NCBI GenBank assembly: GCA_024867545.1
Contig: JANFNE010000014.1
Span: 114,937 to 178,936, forward strand
Source: Phytopythium helicoides
Lineage: Eukaryota; Oomycota; Peronosporomycetes; Pythiales; Pythiaceae
Reading direction: 5' to 3'
DNA length: 64,000 nucleotides
The position numbers and the translations under genes were made by a program. The notes beneath the pieces were generated by a model. The model had not been told where the DNA came from and did no database searches. It saw nothing but the letters and a program-made list of their open reading frames with translations. Below, in pieces: positions 1 to 12,768 of this stretch. Positions within the stretch are counted from its first letter, which is position 1. Each line of letters starts with the position of its first letter.

Positions 1-960
1 CGTATAGTAAGGAAGTATACCGGCTATCGGTAGCAATGGTCCTGAGGTGTCGGTGAATGTCGGACACTTTTGCCTGACGTCTTCGCACATTGCATGGCTC
101 AGGACGATTAGATGCGCTTCCGCTGGCTCCTACTGCCTCACAACGTGTCCGTGTGACTTTCAGTCCCAACTAGCCATTTTCACGCCTTCGTAGCTAGTCA
201 TTTCTTTTTCTAGCAATGTAGTAACGCTAGAGGATTGGTGGCGTCGTCGGTTTTCTCCTTCATCATTGGAGACAGCAGACTTGAGCAAGCTTACATAACT
301 TGGCGAGACGAGACACCGTCAGCACAAGTGCTCGCATCTCTCCAAGTCGCCAAATTGGAAGGTTCACGGGGGGAATCCGACGATAAATGATGAAGGTGCG
401 ATCTGATAGCGATCGTTACGCGTTCGGCACTTCAGTTCGAAGTCGACTTGCCGATGCGCCTGTCCTGTATTATAGCTGAAGAGCGTGCTCTACGGGCTTA
501 CGGAGCCCCAGTCGTCGACCGTAGACGCGGAATATTTCGCCTGACGCTCTGGTAATTGCGTCAGTCGCACCCAGCTGACCTCGCGACCACCCACTCGGCT
601 CTCCACTTGAACATTCTACAAGAAGTGGAAATGGCATTGCCAACTACGTGCCGCCACTACCGGTGCGTGTCAATGCGCTTTCCCAGCCTTGTAATCTCGA
701 CAAGCGCCTCAAGTCGTTCCACCATTGTGTGGCCGGGATTGCATTGGCATTGGTACACCTAGCACGACCGGAGCGCCTTTCATATGCAACCGATCGTATT
801 GAAGCGATCCCACAGCCGAAATCACCACAACACCGTTCAACCCGGGTCCAGCGTGCCTGCAAATCTTCGCAACGACTAAAATCCTTGTCTCAAACTACAA
901 GCCTAGACAGAAGATCCTAGAGATCGTTCAACACTCGATATCCAAGATGCACTTGTCTTC
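1..960. other. Intergenic, no gene recognised
   Basis: I see no conserved protein, RNA gene or clear repeat here. The open frames between 556 and 920 overlap on both strands and show no recognisable motif. The sulfatase relic begins (3' end) at 961. Confidence 0.4.
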
Positions 961-3598
961 TCATCGCCCCTTGAAGTACATATTGAGCTGCCGCCCAGCA
1001 TCGCGAATGCGATCCAGCTTAACCTTTTCTTCGTCGCTCAAGCTCGGATACAAGTCGCTCAGCTCGTTGTGATCAGTTCTAGTTTCGAACACTGATATAG
1101 CGTTTGATCGCGATCGTACTCGATGCACCTTGTACCTTGGATAGCCGCCATTTTCTTTGCTGGGTTGTTACTCTACACGTCGTAATCACCAAACGGAGAA
1201 AATCTCAATAAGGATCGGCCAAATCCGCTCAGAACGAATCCATCCTCGGGCACCCAAAAATGTCGGCAAGCGTGTTTAGCAGATCATACTGCTCAGCTGC
1301 GTCTTCAACGATAGTCCCTGGTGCGGTGCCAAGCCTACCTTCGGCAATCAGGGCTGCAGCTATATGAGTTGTCGATTCTTTAGCATCTTAGATGTACTTG
1401 TCACATCCATTCTCTGATGCATTACCGTGGTCACCAACAATGAACACGATAGTATGGTTCAAAATCCCGTCTTCCTCCATCCGGTTAAGGAACCTGCCAA
1501 GGGCTAGACCTTCGAAGTATCGAAGATCCGCATGTCGGTGGATATCATCACTGTACCCCGTTTTGTCAGCGTGAAGTCTGGCTTACCTGGATGGTCGTCC
1601 CACCCCTTCGGATGCTCCCAGTACGGTACGTGAGAGGTGATCGAGTAAAACGTCGTGTATGTTGGCCGCTTCGGACTCCCTGCTCGAACTCGATCCTGCT
1701 GCTCTTTCGTCTTTTTTATCATGAGATTCCCCAGAACTTCAAAGGACAGGTCGTCATGAACACTCCAGTACGAATGTGCTCTTCGTTGACCACCTTGATC
1801 GTCGCCCAACCAGTCTTGTGGTAGGATTCCTAGATCGCTCTCTGCAAAAGTCTTAAGCTCTTCGATCAGGAGTACTGTGTCAAACCCGTGAGATGGAAGA
1901 AAGGTGTCCCATTGATCGTAATCGGGGTGGCAGCCTGAGGCGTTCAGCGTATCGAATCCGAGAGCCGAGAAGAGCTGGGGTAGCCCTGACAATTTGACAT
2001 CGGTTTTCCCGCCACTTGTGCCTGAGTCGGTCACCAAGTCGTATGGTAGCTGAGCAAACTGGATGCTTTCAAGTGAGCGACTTGTTCTGTAACTCGACCA
2101 AAAACTGTCGAAGGCTAGCTACTCCACGCTTCGTCCACCTGTCGAAATTTAGTGTCACAATCAGGTTTGTGTTGCCACCCATGAGATATATCCCCTCTTG
2201 ACCCACGAGGTACTTGGAGTCACGATGACGAAAGGATTCAATCGTGAGGATGAGAGCATTGGGTAAATCTTCACTGTCGACTCTTACATCAAATACTTTC
2301 TTTACGAAGAACCCATGGGTCATTCAATAGAGCACATCACTTGCAAAGAGAGTAAAATTCTCGGTGGAATTGTGGATGTAAAGTGAGTTGACAGTACTTT
2401 GGGTAATCTTTGCACTTGCGACGGTCGGAATAAAAAGCTCTTTCTCAGTGATAGAGCGCAAAACTTCGTTGGGATTGGTATTCAAACCAATCTGGGCTAC
2501 CAAAGATTTTGAGGTTTGTGCGAGCTCTGAGGTCACAGGTGGCACTGCCACTAGAAAGAATCCGCCAATACAGATCGCCCAAACCAAACTCAACAGGAGT
2601 GAACACCTTTGCCGGCGTTGATTCATCAGCAAAGTAGGTGCTGGAAATGTGGATCTTTGTGCGAAGGTGTCACCTTCGTCAAGATTGAACTCGGACTGGT
2701 CATTTTGAAACATCTCGGTGCTGCTATGTCGAAGTCGGTCTTCGCTGATGATCACACCTTCCGAATCAATGACAATATAAAAGATGGATGGTCGCTTGTT
2801 CTGCGGCGTAGCAATATTCAGAGCTAAGCTCATGGATTCCGAGCGTAGGATGAATCCGTTGTCTTTCTTGTCGGCATGCCGGTGCCGGAGAATCGAAGGG
2901 ATAAGCTCAGTTAAACGCCATAGAGAGATATCCGTCTTGTACGTATCATTAATCAGCGTGAAAGAGAAGGATACCAGCGTGCAAACTATTGCTGATGTAA
3001 CAGCGAGATGCACCTCTGCAGGAATTTTCACTGTTGATGCAGTTCCGTTGTCGTTGAGGTACATGTTAATCCAATCGATCGTGAATCGCAGCTTTCGGGA
3101 ACTGAAGAGCACGAAGTCTGCACAGAAAAACACGACACTTCCGGCGAACAAACTGAAGAAGTAGGTAAACCGGAAACTAATGAGTGCTATCGTCTTCAAA
3201 TTGCTTGTCAGACGTGATCTTGAAATACTAGAACACGTGTGCTCTGCAAGCTCCAATCCTCGAGGATTTGCCACACTTGTCGTTGTTCAATCGATTTCGA
3301 CAGGCGAAAAACGACCCAGTCGTACATCCACAGCGCAAGCGCCAAGTATGTCATGACACAGAAGTCCTCGAGGAAGCCCCAAAACACCCCGCTTACCTGA
3401 AGATTTTTCGAGTTGTTGTCTCCGTCACCATAGACATCAACGATATACAGGAAGGTTCTTCACACGCAGCGCGAAGCAGTATATTCCACCGCACAGGTAG
3501 ACAAACACCCAGTCGAGCCACGGGTGATCATGGTGAAAGAGGATTGCGCTCTTGTGGGAAAAAGAGAGCGCATGTATCCGCTTGCTAGCACCCGTCAT
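961..3598 (-). pseudogene. Decayed LtaS-like sulfatase / phosphoglycerol transferase
   Basis: This is a degenerate relative of the intact 853-residue gene at 29441-32002 and is colinear with it from start to stop. Reading the minus strand, an ATG at 3598 opens a membrane segment (PWLDWVFVYL). Further helices follow to about 2330. The metal-site segment LTIESFRHRD lies near 2235, the nucleophile segment SYRTSRSLES near 2055, and the C-terminal metal motif IVGDHGN near 1430. Homology ends at a TGA at 961-963. The frame changes at least four times (about 3270, 2330, 2060, 1505), and a stop falls soon after the GDHG motif. The family (PF00884, LtaS subclass) transfers or hydrolyses phospho or sulfo groups outside the membrane. 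With this many breaks, and an intact paralogue in the window, I judge it a dead copy rather than a set of sequencing errors. Confidence 0.8.
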
Positions 3599-4221
3599 GA
3601 CACTGTGCGTAGAGATTCCCCGCCAGATAAATCAATCTCGTGCTGCAGTCGGTCAATGAAAAAATGGATTATCACATTAGGAGCGAACCCACGACGGCAA
3701 AGCTTATTTCCTGCTCGAGCACGAGAAATCCGGGTCGTGGCTGGGTGCAGATGGCATGCACACAGCAAGTGGCCGCGCTCATTGATCTCCATGACGCGAC
3801 GCGCTGCAGGCACGCGGTTGGTGCTTGCTCGAATCATTTGAAATGGGTGTAATGCTCGCAATCTCAGCCGGACTTTCACTGGGTGTCTTCCTCGTGGAGA
3901 CTTGAGGCCAACTACTTCAAGTACTAAACCTGTGACGAGTTCCTGTTCAGAAAATGTGACCAGAAATTGACTTAAAGTCCGACCTCGATTACTCACGCTG
4001 TCTCCTTCGGCCCAATGAGCTTGGCTCTGTTCAGAGCTCTAGGTCGCCTTTATCGACCGCGATGCATCCACATCACGTGGGAACTCGCCAATCCGATCAT
4101 GGATTGCACTTGACAAGGTCTTTGAGACCGTTCTGGTCAGCGTGTTGAACGCAGCAGTGCCAGCACACCACTAAGAGATGAAATGATAGTGTCCATTTCC
4201 AATGATTTTGAGTAGGAAAGC
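3599..4221. other. Intergenic between sulfatase relic and PACRGL
   Basis: One minus-strand open frame of 133 codons (3595-3996) fills much of this stretch and runs head-on into the start of the sulfatase relic. It is arginine-rich and I recognise no family in it, so I do not call it a gene. Nothing else is evident. Confidence 0.35.
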
Positions 4222-5305
4222 CTAAATATTGACTGACACGTACGTGGGGATCTTAGCTCGGATCATGGTAAGCGCTTCCTTGCCACCATTGCGCTCAAGA
4301 GCTGCAAGTGTCTCCTCGGCCTGGGCACGCACAGTTCGAGCGGTTCCCATCCGTCGATGAATTTGTTGAGCTAGCTTGGGCACATACGCATTCATTTCAT
4401 GTTCGACGATCTCCGAGAGGAGTCGAGTGGCTTCAAGAGCCATCAAAAACACATCCTCCTCCTTGGCCATAAGTGCAGTCCGAAGAGGAGCGATAACTCG
4501 AGGCAACAAAGGCAGTGTCTTCTCAGCTGCGTCCTCCTGCTGCAGAAGCTCGCGGAACATCTGGCGAGAAAGGAAGACAAATGGATGCTCCGTCTCAAGA
4601 AAACCCTTCCGCAGCATGTGACCAGTAGAGGGTCGAACGACAGTGCTGCAACGTACAATTTATGTTAGTCTCGCTATCGGAGCCAGCAGAAAATCAATCC
4701 ACACTCACTTTGAGGATCCTTCGTCCAGTGGAGAGCGTTCTTGATGCTACCATGATTAATGCGGCACGGAATAGATCCCGAGTCGTACGCACTAGAGAAG
4801 TTGCTGTTGATGATACAACAAGCATTTGTGAGGCTCATCGCTAAAAATGTAGAGCACCACAAGTCAAACGTACGTCTTGTGCTTTTTCTTGCCCGAGGTG
4901 AAGACCGCTGCTTGCTTGTGCTTGTGAAGCGTGGCTGAGGGAAGCGGGAGTGCAGCTCTCGCAGGTTTGGCATCTTGTGGCTGAGGCGCACTTGCATTGT
5001 TGTCCTTGGCTGGAGGAGTCTTGACATCCTTTCTCGCAGAGGCGATTTTCACATGGGCTTTTTGTCGCACCAGTGCGAGATTGAGAGCCTGAATTTGAGT
5101 CTGCAGAAGTCGTTCGGGTCTTCGATGCTGCAGTAGTTGTTCCAGTAGGAGTACTAGTGCGACTCGCTGGGGCTCGTTTTGCTGGCTGTTCTTCCTTTGC
5201 ACGACTACTACTACTCGATCCTGTCCGCGCGTTCTTGGCATTGTTATCTCCAGGTTCAGCAGCCTTGGTCGTCTTGGGGACAACCGTCCGGACGATTGGA
5301 GCCAT
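4222..5305 (-). CDS. PACRGL: PACRG-like protein (PACRGL), frame broken once or more
   Basis: This is a homologue of the parkin co-regulated gene-like protein, an alpha-helical (ARM/HEAT-like) family tied to axonemal microtubules in flagellates. A low-complexity Ser/Thr/Ala/Lys-rich N-terminus starts at the ATG at 5305. It is followed by GSIPCRINHGSIKNALHW (about 4755), SFDPLLVT (about 4630) and the C-terminal block FRELLQQEDAAEKTLPLLPR to AKIPTYVSVNI at the stop at 4222. Two introns fit: GTACGT to CAACAG (about 4868 to 4806), joining GKKKHKT to NFSSAYDSG, and GTGAGT to TTGCAG (about 4706 to 4648). SFDPLLVT and the next block, MLRKGFLETEHPF, are in different frames with no room for an intron, so there is a one-base slip at about 4617-4620. 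A second slip or intron is likely near 5080. The gene fits an organism with flagellated zoospores. Confidence 0.82.
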
Positions 5306-5661
5306 GGTGTCAAAGCTGAAGCTGAGGCTGTTGTTGAAGAAAGCAATTGAGTTGCAATTGCCAAATGGCAAGAAAAGCTTCAACTTCAATCGGGATCATT
5401 CAAAATAGAAAGCTTGGATGCAGCAGCAGCATGAGCTTTTCCGAGATACCTATTCCTAGATTCATGAAAATTGAGGCACCTTGACTGCTTGCGGGGAAAG
5501 GCCGCTAATTTTTTTTGCATAGCTTAGATGAACATTCACACCGCATCAGCGGGCAACAAACAGATCTACCTGTATACATGAAAAATGAAAAAGTACTTAC
5601 TGGCCTCGATCTAGGCTGCCCAAGATACGCCGATGCCGTCTCATGAATCCGAAGAGGGCTA
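5306..5661. other. Intergenic spacer
   Basis: This is a 356-bp spacer between the PACRGL start and the F-box gene stop, both on the minus strand. It should hold the PACRGL promoter and the F-box 3' region. I see no strong initiator or other element. Confidence 0.4.
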
Positions 5662-6904
5662 TCAGCAGAGGTCCCAGCAGCGATAGTAGTAAAACTCTTC
5701 GTCGTGAGTGTCGTAGTTGTCAATCCAGCCCGTGCGGTCAGGCTCGAGAACGAGTAGTGCTCCTTGAGCACGAGCTTGGTGTTATTGCCGTAGAAGCGTC
5801 GAGCAATCTGCAGGCGGAACTCAACAACACTGTGGTTGGTTGGCACGCTCACGAATAGCTCGTCCTTCTCGACATGGTAGCGACCGCGGAACACCTCGCG
5901 CTTTGTAGGTCGTCGTCGTGGACGTAGCGTCGGGGGACGCGGCGAGAGCAGACGACGCACTGCGAAGCATCGGAGTAGCCTCATGCGGTGCCTTGAAGAG
6001 CATGGCATAAAGCACTGTGCCGTCGCGCTGGAAGGCAAAATAGCGGTAGTAAATGACCTGCAGGATCGTGCCGGGCGAGATGTCCGTCCACATGTTGAGC
6101 TCGGGCTTCTTGTAGTACGACGTGCGGAGGCAGTAAAACCCGTTGTAGCGCACGCGCGGGCGCGAGTGGAACATGTGGAACCACGACTTAAACTTGCGGA
6201 GCGCGAAGCGGTTGGCGGCTGCGGCCACCGCGGCCTTGGGGCTCTGCACCGGAAGATACGTCGGCACAGCATCTCGTACACGGCCTCGGAGCGCGCCACG
6301 TGCAGCAGCCGGTGGCACGTGAACATGCAGTTGCTGATCGAGTCCTCGTCCAGCAGCAGCAAAATGTCCAGCAGCAGGAACTCGGCGAAGTTGAGCAGCG
6401 GGTGCTGCGCATTCGCTGAACGTCACACAGCCGCACTCGTGAGCCAACGGTCTCCAGCAATCGCCGCGTCCCCAGCCGGAGCCTCACCGTCCTCCCCCTC
6501 CTCCTCCTCCTCCTCCTCAACCTCCGCGTCCTCGTCGCGCTGCCGCTCGTCCATGCCGCTGCGAGCGCGCGTCCAGCCCCAGGCGCAGCTGCAGCTCGCG
6601 TCCGAGCTCCTCGCCCACGTCGTCCTCGTCCTCCTCCTCCTCCGCGCTCGCCACCGGCTCCTCTTGCTCCTCTGCTGCCTCCTCCTGTTCGTCTGCTGCC
6701 TCCGGCGCCGGAGCTGGAGCCGCGGCCGCCGACTCGGCGCGCAGGATCTCCGCCATGAAGTCGGGCCTGCGATCCACGTTTTGAGGCCGTCAGCAGCGCC
6801 CACGGACCCCCAGGAAGCCGGAAAAGCGCGCACCGGACGGACTCGGCGAGCGCCGCGGCCAGCGCCTCGGCGTCGGCGTCTCGGTGCGCCGACTGGCGCG
6901 GCAT
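5662..6904 (-). CDS. FBXO9: F-box protein of the FBXO9/Hrt3 type
   Basis: This is a probable substrate receptor of an SCF (Skp1-cullin-F-box) ubiquitin ligase. From the ATG at 6904 there is a short helical N-terminus, then an acidic Glu/Ala-rich linker (about 6780-6570). An F-box follows around 6370-6250 (LLLLDEDSISNCMFTCHRLL, then SEAVYEMLCRRIF). The FBXO9-specific C-terminal domain starts at RPRVRYNGFYCLRTSYYKK (about 6155) and continues through TILQVIYYRYFAFQRDGTV. It includes FRGRYHVEKDELFVSV (about 5890) and ends with DNYDTHDEEFYYYRCWDL at the stop at 5662. The pieces lie in several frames. An intron of about 55 bp (GTCCGT to CGCAG, about 6813-6760) can explain one change. The changes near 6250, 5935 and 5745 have no obvious introns and may be indels. 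The exact exon structure is uncertain; family membership is clear. Confidence 0.75.
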
Positions 6905-7084
6905 CTCGCGGCGGCGGGCGGCGGAGGGAGACAGGCGGCGGCGGATGATGGAGTGGCGGAACTGCTGGGAAAAGCGCACTGAGAAAACCTGCGGAAATTT
7001 ATTTATTGGTTGTTGGAGGGACTCCGGTGTGAAGCTTCGGCGAAGCTTCGGCGCGGAGGCGCAAAAAGTATACGGCCACGGCAA

Positions 7085-7143
7085 CTGGGTCAAGTTTTGT
7101 TTTTTTTGGTGGTGAGATTTTTTTTTTTTTTTTTTTTTTTTTT
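7085..7143. repeat. Poly(T)/poly(A) low-complexity tract
   Basis: Two runs of T on the plus strand (about 8 and about 25 bases), separated by GGTGGTGAGA, lie between the start of the F-box gene and the stop of the WDR7 gene. On the WDR7 strand this is an A-run beginning about 11 bases after the stop codon. It is a likely site of length error. Confidence 0.85.
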
Positions 7144-7153
7144 GGTGATTCAC

Positions 7154-10100
7154 TCACAGCAAGAACTGCACTTGGCTGGCGTCTTCTCGTGTGAGCCGCA
7201 GGATCTGCTTGCTCTTGGCGTCGGTGCCGCTGGAGGCTGGAGAATCGCTCGACATCTTGACGGAGAGAAAGTGGAAGCGACACGTCTGGATCACCTGTTT
7301 GAGGTCTGCGCTCGCACCGCCACTGGACGCTGGTGCACTACCAACAGACAGCACGTCGAGCTTGTGCTCCTTCAGACACGACTGGTGCATCTTGAGCATG
7401 CCGCCAAACAACCCGGCATTGCCGCTGTTCCACCATCGAACACTGCCTTCTCGCGCAGCGTACGACACAAGAATTTGCCCGTCGACTCGGAAACTCACGG
7501 CTGAGACAGCAGACGAGTGGCCGTCCAACACGCGCCACTTGGTTGCGGTCCGTAGGTCATAGATGAGAATCACAGCCTCCATCGTCCCGACAGCGAGGCG
7601 CTGAGTGTCGCGGTGGAAATCCACCATGGGAAACCGCCGGACGAGATTCTGCAGACAGCGCGTGCTGAGAGGGAGACACCGCTTGCGCCGATCAGGCTTG
7701 GTCGGATCAAGCCCGCACATGATTGTGTCGATCACAGCTGGTAGGTGCCGGAACATGAGCAGGTAGTGCGTGTTGATGAGCTCCGTCAAGAACAGCAGCA
7801 CACACTCGCGGTAGCTTTGCGGCCGGTCGTTGCTGTTCATCTCCTGCTGAAGAAGAGTGAGTACAAACGCGGACTCACACGCTCCAAGCTCGACTAGCAG
7901 ACTCAATGCCGCGTTACTTCCCCCACTTGCCAGAAGGCGCGCGTCGTGATTCGGACCGGATGCGTCATCTCCCGTTGCTGCAGCGTCTCGAAGCTTTTCG
8001 CGCATGTCCAACAGCAGCAACTGGCAAACAAGGGATGATAGATCAAGCAAGTGCGGACGAAACAGCATCAGACCCTTCGTCAGTAGCTCCGCTGCAACAA
8101 ACGCGACATAGTGCGCAGGTGACTTGAGCATGTAGACCAAGATATCACACACTTCGCGAGCGCTAGCGGGAGCAATTTCACCAGGGTAGCAAGTGCCAAT
8201 CATGCTTAGCAATATCACGAGAGGTCCCAAACGATCGACAACAATCCCCGAGTCGATTGAGCCACCGCCGCCACTGATCTTGCTTCCCGTTTCAGTCTCA
8301 AGGCGAGCAAGCTCAAAGTGCAACTTGGCCGCGTACTCGGCCGAAATCGAGCTCCTGCTTGCTGGTGAAAGCCGTTTGATGATGCCGTTGAGAAGTGTAC
8401 GAGCCGCCAGTTGCGTGTACTCGCAAGCATCAAAACCAAACTTTGCCAATGACTCTAGCGATGGCTCGCGGAAGTTTGGTACGTAGTCTGGTAACACGAC
8501 GGAGTGCTGTGTAATGATCTGGCTCCACAGCACGTGAAATTCCTCCTTATTGCGAGGTGAAGTAGGGAGAGCCTGTGATGGCTGCCCATTCAAAGTTTTG
8601 CTTGTCTTTGTGTACCTGTGCTCCATCAGATTCATGGCTAGCGAAACAACAGCGAGCGCCAAGTTCGCTGACATGGCAGAGGAGTGCTGCCAGTGACGTA
8701 CGAAATCAAGCTCCTTTGAGTTGCCACTCTCACTAACAATTTCTGACTTCCACGGCAGCGGAACGGTGAAAGCACCGTCAATTGCTTCGAGCGCAAAGGA
8801 GTGGCGGACGATCGGGCAATCGATACCTAGCAGAGTGCGGCATGCTTGATCAATTTCCGGTGACGCTCCCCATGATAGCAGAAACGACAGCAAGAGCAAC
8901 TCGATCGACCCGATTGCGTAGGGAGATCGTGAAGTGACCGACTTGGTTTTAGTTTCCTCTGGACTAGTCTGATCATAGTTGGAATCTTCTCCTTCTCCAC
9001 ACACCTCAAAGTAATTGCGCCAATTTGCTTTGATGCGCTCGGCGCATTGGAGGATTTTGAACCGAAGGACATGAACAAACATATCGCCGACTGGAAGGTT
9101 CGAGCACTCGACCGACGAGTCAGCCACTTGACCAGGAAGAATACTGTCGCTATCACACCCGGTAACACTTGCGTTACCACCCCCGTGAACTAGTCCAGAT
9201 GGCACAGCACGCTCTAGGATCCCCGTGTTCGTGTTCCACACGTAAATCATATTGTCTGCACACTCCACTTGGACAAATCCACGGTCAAGGAGCCACTCGA
9301 TGTCATAGATAGCGTCTGCATGCTGGGAAAACTCGAATAGACACTCGAACTCCACGCCAGCTCGTCCACAGGTAGAAGAGGTACTAACTGGTCCAGCACC
9401 GCTCGGGTTTTGCGAGTAAACTGGGCCATACACGACCAATTTGCGGTCGGAGCCAACAGTGCCGATAAAACGATCAGGATACAATTGTTCCCAGTCGTCG
9501 ATCGTGTGGCGAAGTGGTGAAATACTGATCTGCTCAATGCGGCCGCGATGGTTCCGAAACTGTTGGATGACTGTGCTCTCACAGGTAAAAGCACCATTCA
9601 ATTGCATCAGCGTGAGTTCAATCACCTTCAGCACACCATCTTGTCCTCCCGAGAAAAGGAAGTTAACTATACCCTCAAGAGCCTGTCCATCGTTTCCGAT
9701 TGTAACTCCAGCTCGAGGACTTGACGGAGCCGAAGATGACGTGGGTGCGGCAGAGGCAGCGGTGTCGACAGTCAGTGCACTCAAATGGCGGCTCGACGAA
9801 GTGCGTCGTGTAGCTGCTTTAGTTGTACTTGGTGGTGGGAATCTGGATCGATAAAACGGGTTTTTGTCGGTTGCAAGGAATGCTGATGCCTGAGAAAAGC
9901 TTCCTCGGCGGGTTAATGCGGGGGTGCTTTTTCGTGGGTTTGCTTCCACCCGAGCGCCAGGACGAGACGACCTATCAGCAGCACTTGCTCGGCGTAATGC
10001 TGATGTGACCAGATGAGGCAAAGTTGATCCCTTCGAGTGAGCCGCCGGCCAATAGCAGTGTGCTAGCGCTGTCACCTTTCCGCGATGCAAAGATGCAACC

Positions 10101-12768
10101 GTTGTGACAGCTGGCTTAATGCTGTCAGCGTTGATGCTCTCAGCTGGTGCATCTTCCTTTACAGCTCCAAGTAGTTGGTATGTAATAGACCCATTGGCGT
10201 AGCCTTTTACTAGCAAAGGCACATCCAACAAGTGGCGAAGGAACTTGTCTACACTGCCAACTTGTGGACTGCTTTTGCTTGGCAAAGAATCGACAGAAGA
10301 GGGTACAACTGTACTAGACCGTCCAACCATCGGACTCAATGCATTTGCCAGTACAGTTGCGGCAACAGAAACAGGGGTAGCGGAGTTAGCGGCATTGGAG
10401 CCATCTTGTAGGTCGACGGGAGTTTGTCTCCGCCGCCTTCGTACACCGGCTCGTAGTGCAATCTCATACATTGACGTTGATCGAGTTGTATCACGAGGAA
10501 TCATTAAGTGGGATAAGCAAAGTTGCTTGTCGCGCTGCGAGGAATAGTTGGTAACTCGAGCACCCGTTTCAGCCGGACCTTCATTCGAATTGAAGCCATC
10601 ACCTAGGTAGAAAACACGTGGGTCTTGAATCGATTCCCCTGATCGTCTCGCTCCTTTGACAGGCGATAAGGAATTTGAGATTGAATGCTCCAATAGGCAA
10701 TACGACCCCGTCCACATGTATGCACCAGATGAACTTTGGTGTCTCTGCTCGGCTTTGATAAGAAGACTTCGCAGGCGAGGGTGGGGTTGGCATGACGCAC
10801 GAAGTAAATCCTGAGAGCTGAATATGGTCGTGAAGCTGAGGTGGTACTCGAAATGTATTTGGTTCACGACAAGGTTGCAACTGACAACACTCGCACTTGT
10901 TCATGATCCCAACACATTGAACCCTGTCAACTTGAAGCAAGGTTCTTGCAGCTACTGCGAGGAACTAGTTGGTCGTAATCCTTTGTGAAGATAAAAAACT
11001 TCCCGCCATTTTGCAGGTGCTGACATATTTCCCGCACTACTTGGTGCAATGTGAAACGTAAAAGCATGACCGGACGATGTCCAAAGAATAACCTGGCTGT
11101 CAGTCAAAAATCGCCCATCTTCCCAGTAAATCGGCTGATTGCTTGCGATCAGGATGGGTTATCACTCAAGTCACGAACGAGTTGTGTCGGGTGATATGCG
11201 GCAACTTGCCCCGCGTACCTTTGATTTAGATTTATCGGACCCAGAGTATAGCTGTCCTCCACCGCTGACTCCTCCTGCAGCTTCAATATCACACAGCCAC
11301 TTGCGCTTCACCACGACCCACTTATTCTTCCAAATGCAAAGCACGAATGACGCGCTAGCTGATAGTTGAATTGCGACAGGAAAATAACTGCTTTTGATCG
11401 ACCGCATGAGTGCTGTCTGCGGGTTCATGTTGTCGCCGTCTTTGAGGGATGTGCTCTGAGAGCAAGTGATATCTTGCGAGTCATCGGCCCACGACAGAAT
11501 CCAGCAGCTTTGCTGCGTCCAATGGGAAGCACTCGATCCAAATGTGTTTGAACCAGGTGGCTTTGCCCACAAGAAGCACTTGATAAGTCCCTCTGTACCA
11601 AGTGAGATGACCAATGAGTCCCAAACGAGGCGTGCAGGTGGAGAACTTCGAGGCGCGTGCGGAGAAGAAGATGCGACTGTTGCGTTTTGCGACGTGCGGG
11701 TATGCAGTGACGAGGATTGGTCCTGTATCTTGCCAGGAATCGAGTTTTCGTGGATTACTGCGCTTGACTCTGCTTGTTGCGCTCGGTTGTTTGCACTAGA
11801 AATGGATGGTGAGAGCCCTGCATTGGAAGTCTTTTGCGAAAGCGACGAAGTGGTTGCGCCGCCCGCTGCATAAGCTCGGCTGACAACATTTTTGAGCTCC
11901 GGCAACGGCAATGCTTCTCGAATTTGCTCCTGTGCCGTGTCTACGCAGTACAGCAGCACCATTCTCCACGTGTCCAAGATCATCATGCGTGACTCGTCAC
12001 TGAACGCGACCGCATACCGGTTGTTGCAGCACATCTCGAGTCCTTTGATCGGCGCGAGCTCTTTCGCGAGCGTCGCGCTCGCTCCGGAGCAGACTCCATT
12101 AGGGCAGCAGCCATCGCGCGACCGGCTCCGTCCCGCGTGATGGACACGAGCGTGCTCTGTCCCCACTCGTCCACTCCTGTCACGATGCCCTGCACGGGTG
12201 CTCCAACCTGCACGCCTCCGTCTGCTCTGCTCCTGGCGTCCGGGTCTGCAAACACGAGCATATTGACCTGCACGACCGCGTCGTTCTCAAACAGCCAGTA
12301 GAGCACCGCGCCGTCCTGCGTCCCGACAAAGACGCCAAGCTGCGAGCCCGCGTCCCCTTGGCTCTCTTCCTCTGCATCCTGCTCCTGCTCCTGCTCCTCC
12401 CGACTGCCAAAGTTGAACGCGCCAACAGACCGCCGCGCCGCTCGTTGGCCCATTCGTGCGCCAGAGCTCGAGCCGGAGCCGCTCGCCCTCCGCGCCCTCC
12501 CATCGACCACCCCCACGCCGTTCGAGTTCTGGCTCGGCTGAGAGCGCGGCAGGAACGCCGCGTGCACACACGAGGCCGCGACGCTCGGCGGACGCTCCCA
12601 CAGCACCAGCGGCACGCGCACGTCGCTCGGCGCGCGCAGCCACGCGGAGCTCGAGGGCGCCACGTCCGCAGGCGCCGACAGCCCACCAGGAGCTGAGGCG
12701 GGCGCAGCCCATAGCGTCGTCGCCGATACAGACCTGCGCACCAGCGAGACGGTCGCCTGCGCCGCCAT
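7154..12768 (-). CDS. WDR7: WDR7 / rabconnectin-3 beta homologue (WD40, V-ATPase regulator family)
   Basis: This is a large WD40 protein of about 1,700 residues. Family knowledge: WDR7 pairs with DMXL/rabconnectin-3 alpha in the RAVE-like complex that promotes V-ATPase assembly and acidification. The ATG at 12768 leads into repeats such as GVFVGTQDGAVLYWLF, then NNRYAVAFSDESRMMILDTW (about 12030). An exon at about 11145-10970 (QPIYWEDGRFLTDSQVILW) links the N-terminal part to the long open stretch 10867-7154. That stretch has LFSGGQDGVLKVIEL, FIGTVGSDRKLVVYG and VQVECADNMIYVWNTNTG, a helical middle, and the C-terminal pair RLAVGTMEAVILIYDLRT and VSFRVDGQILVSYAAREG. An intron lies between about 10960 and 10868. 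A frame change near 12080 without a clear intron, and another near 11230, may be indels. The gene is divergent from the flippase-cyclase, sharing about 590 bp. Confidence 0.85.

Noticed and set aside
3595..3996. 133-codon minus-strand open frame beside the sulfatase relic
   Set aside because: No recognisable domain or initiator, and high Arg content. It could be a relic, but I cannot support it as a gene.
5983..6948. 321-codon frames on both strands across the F-box gene
   Set aside because: They do not follow the conserved FBXO9 segments, which lie in other minus-strand frames; GC-rich low-complexity sequence explains the openness.
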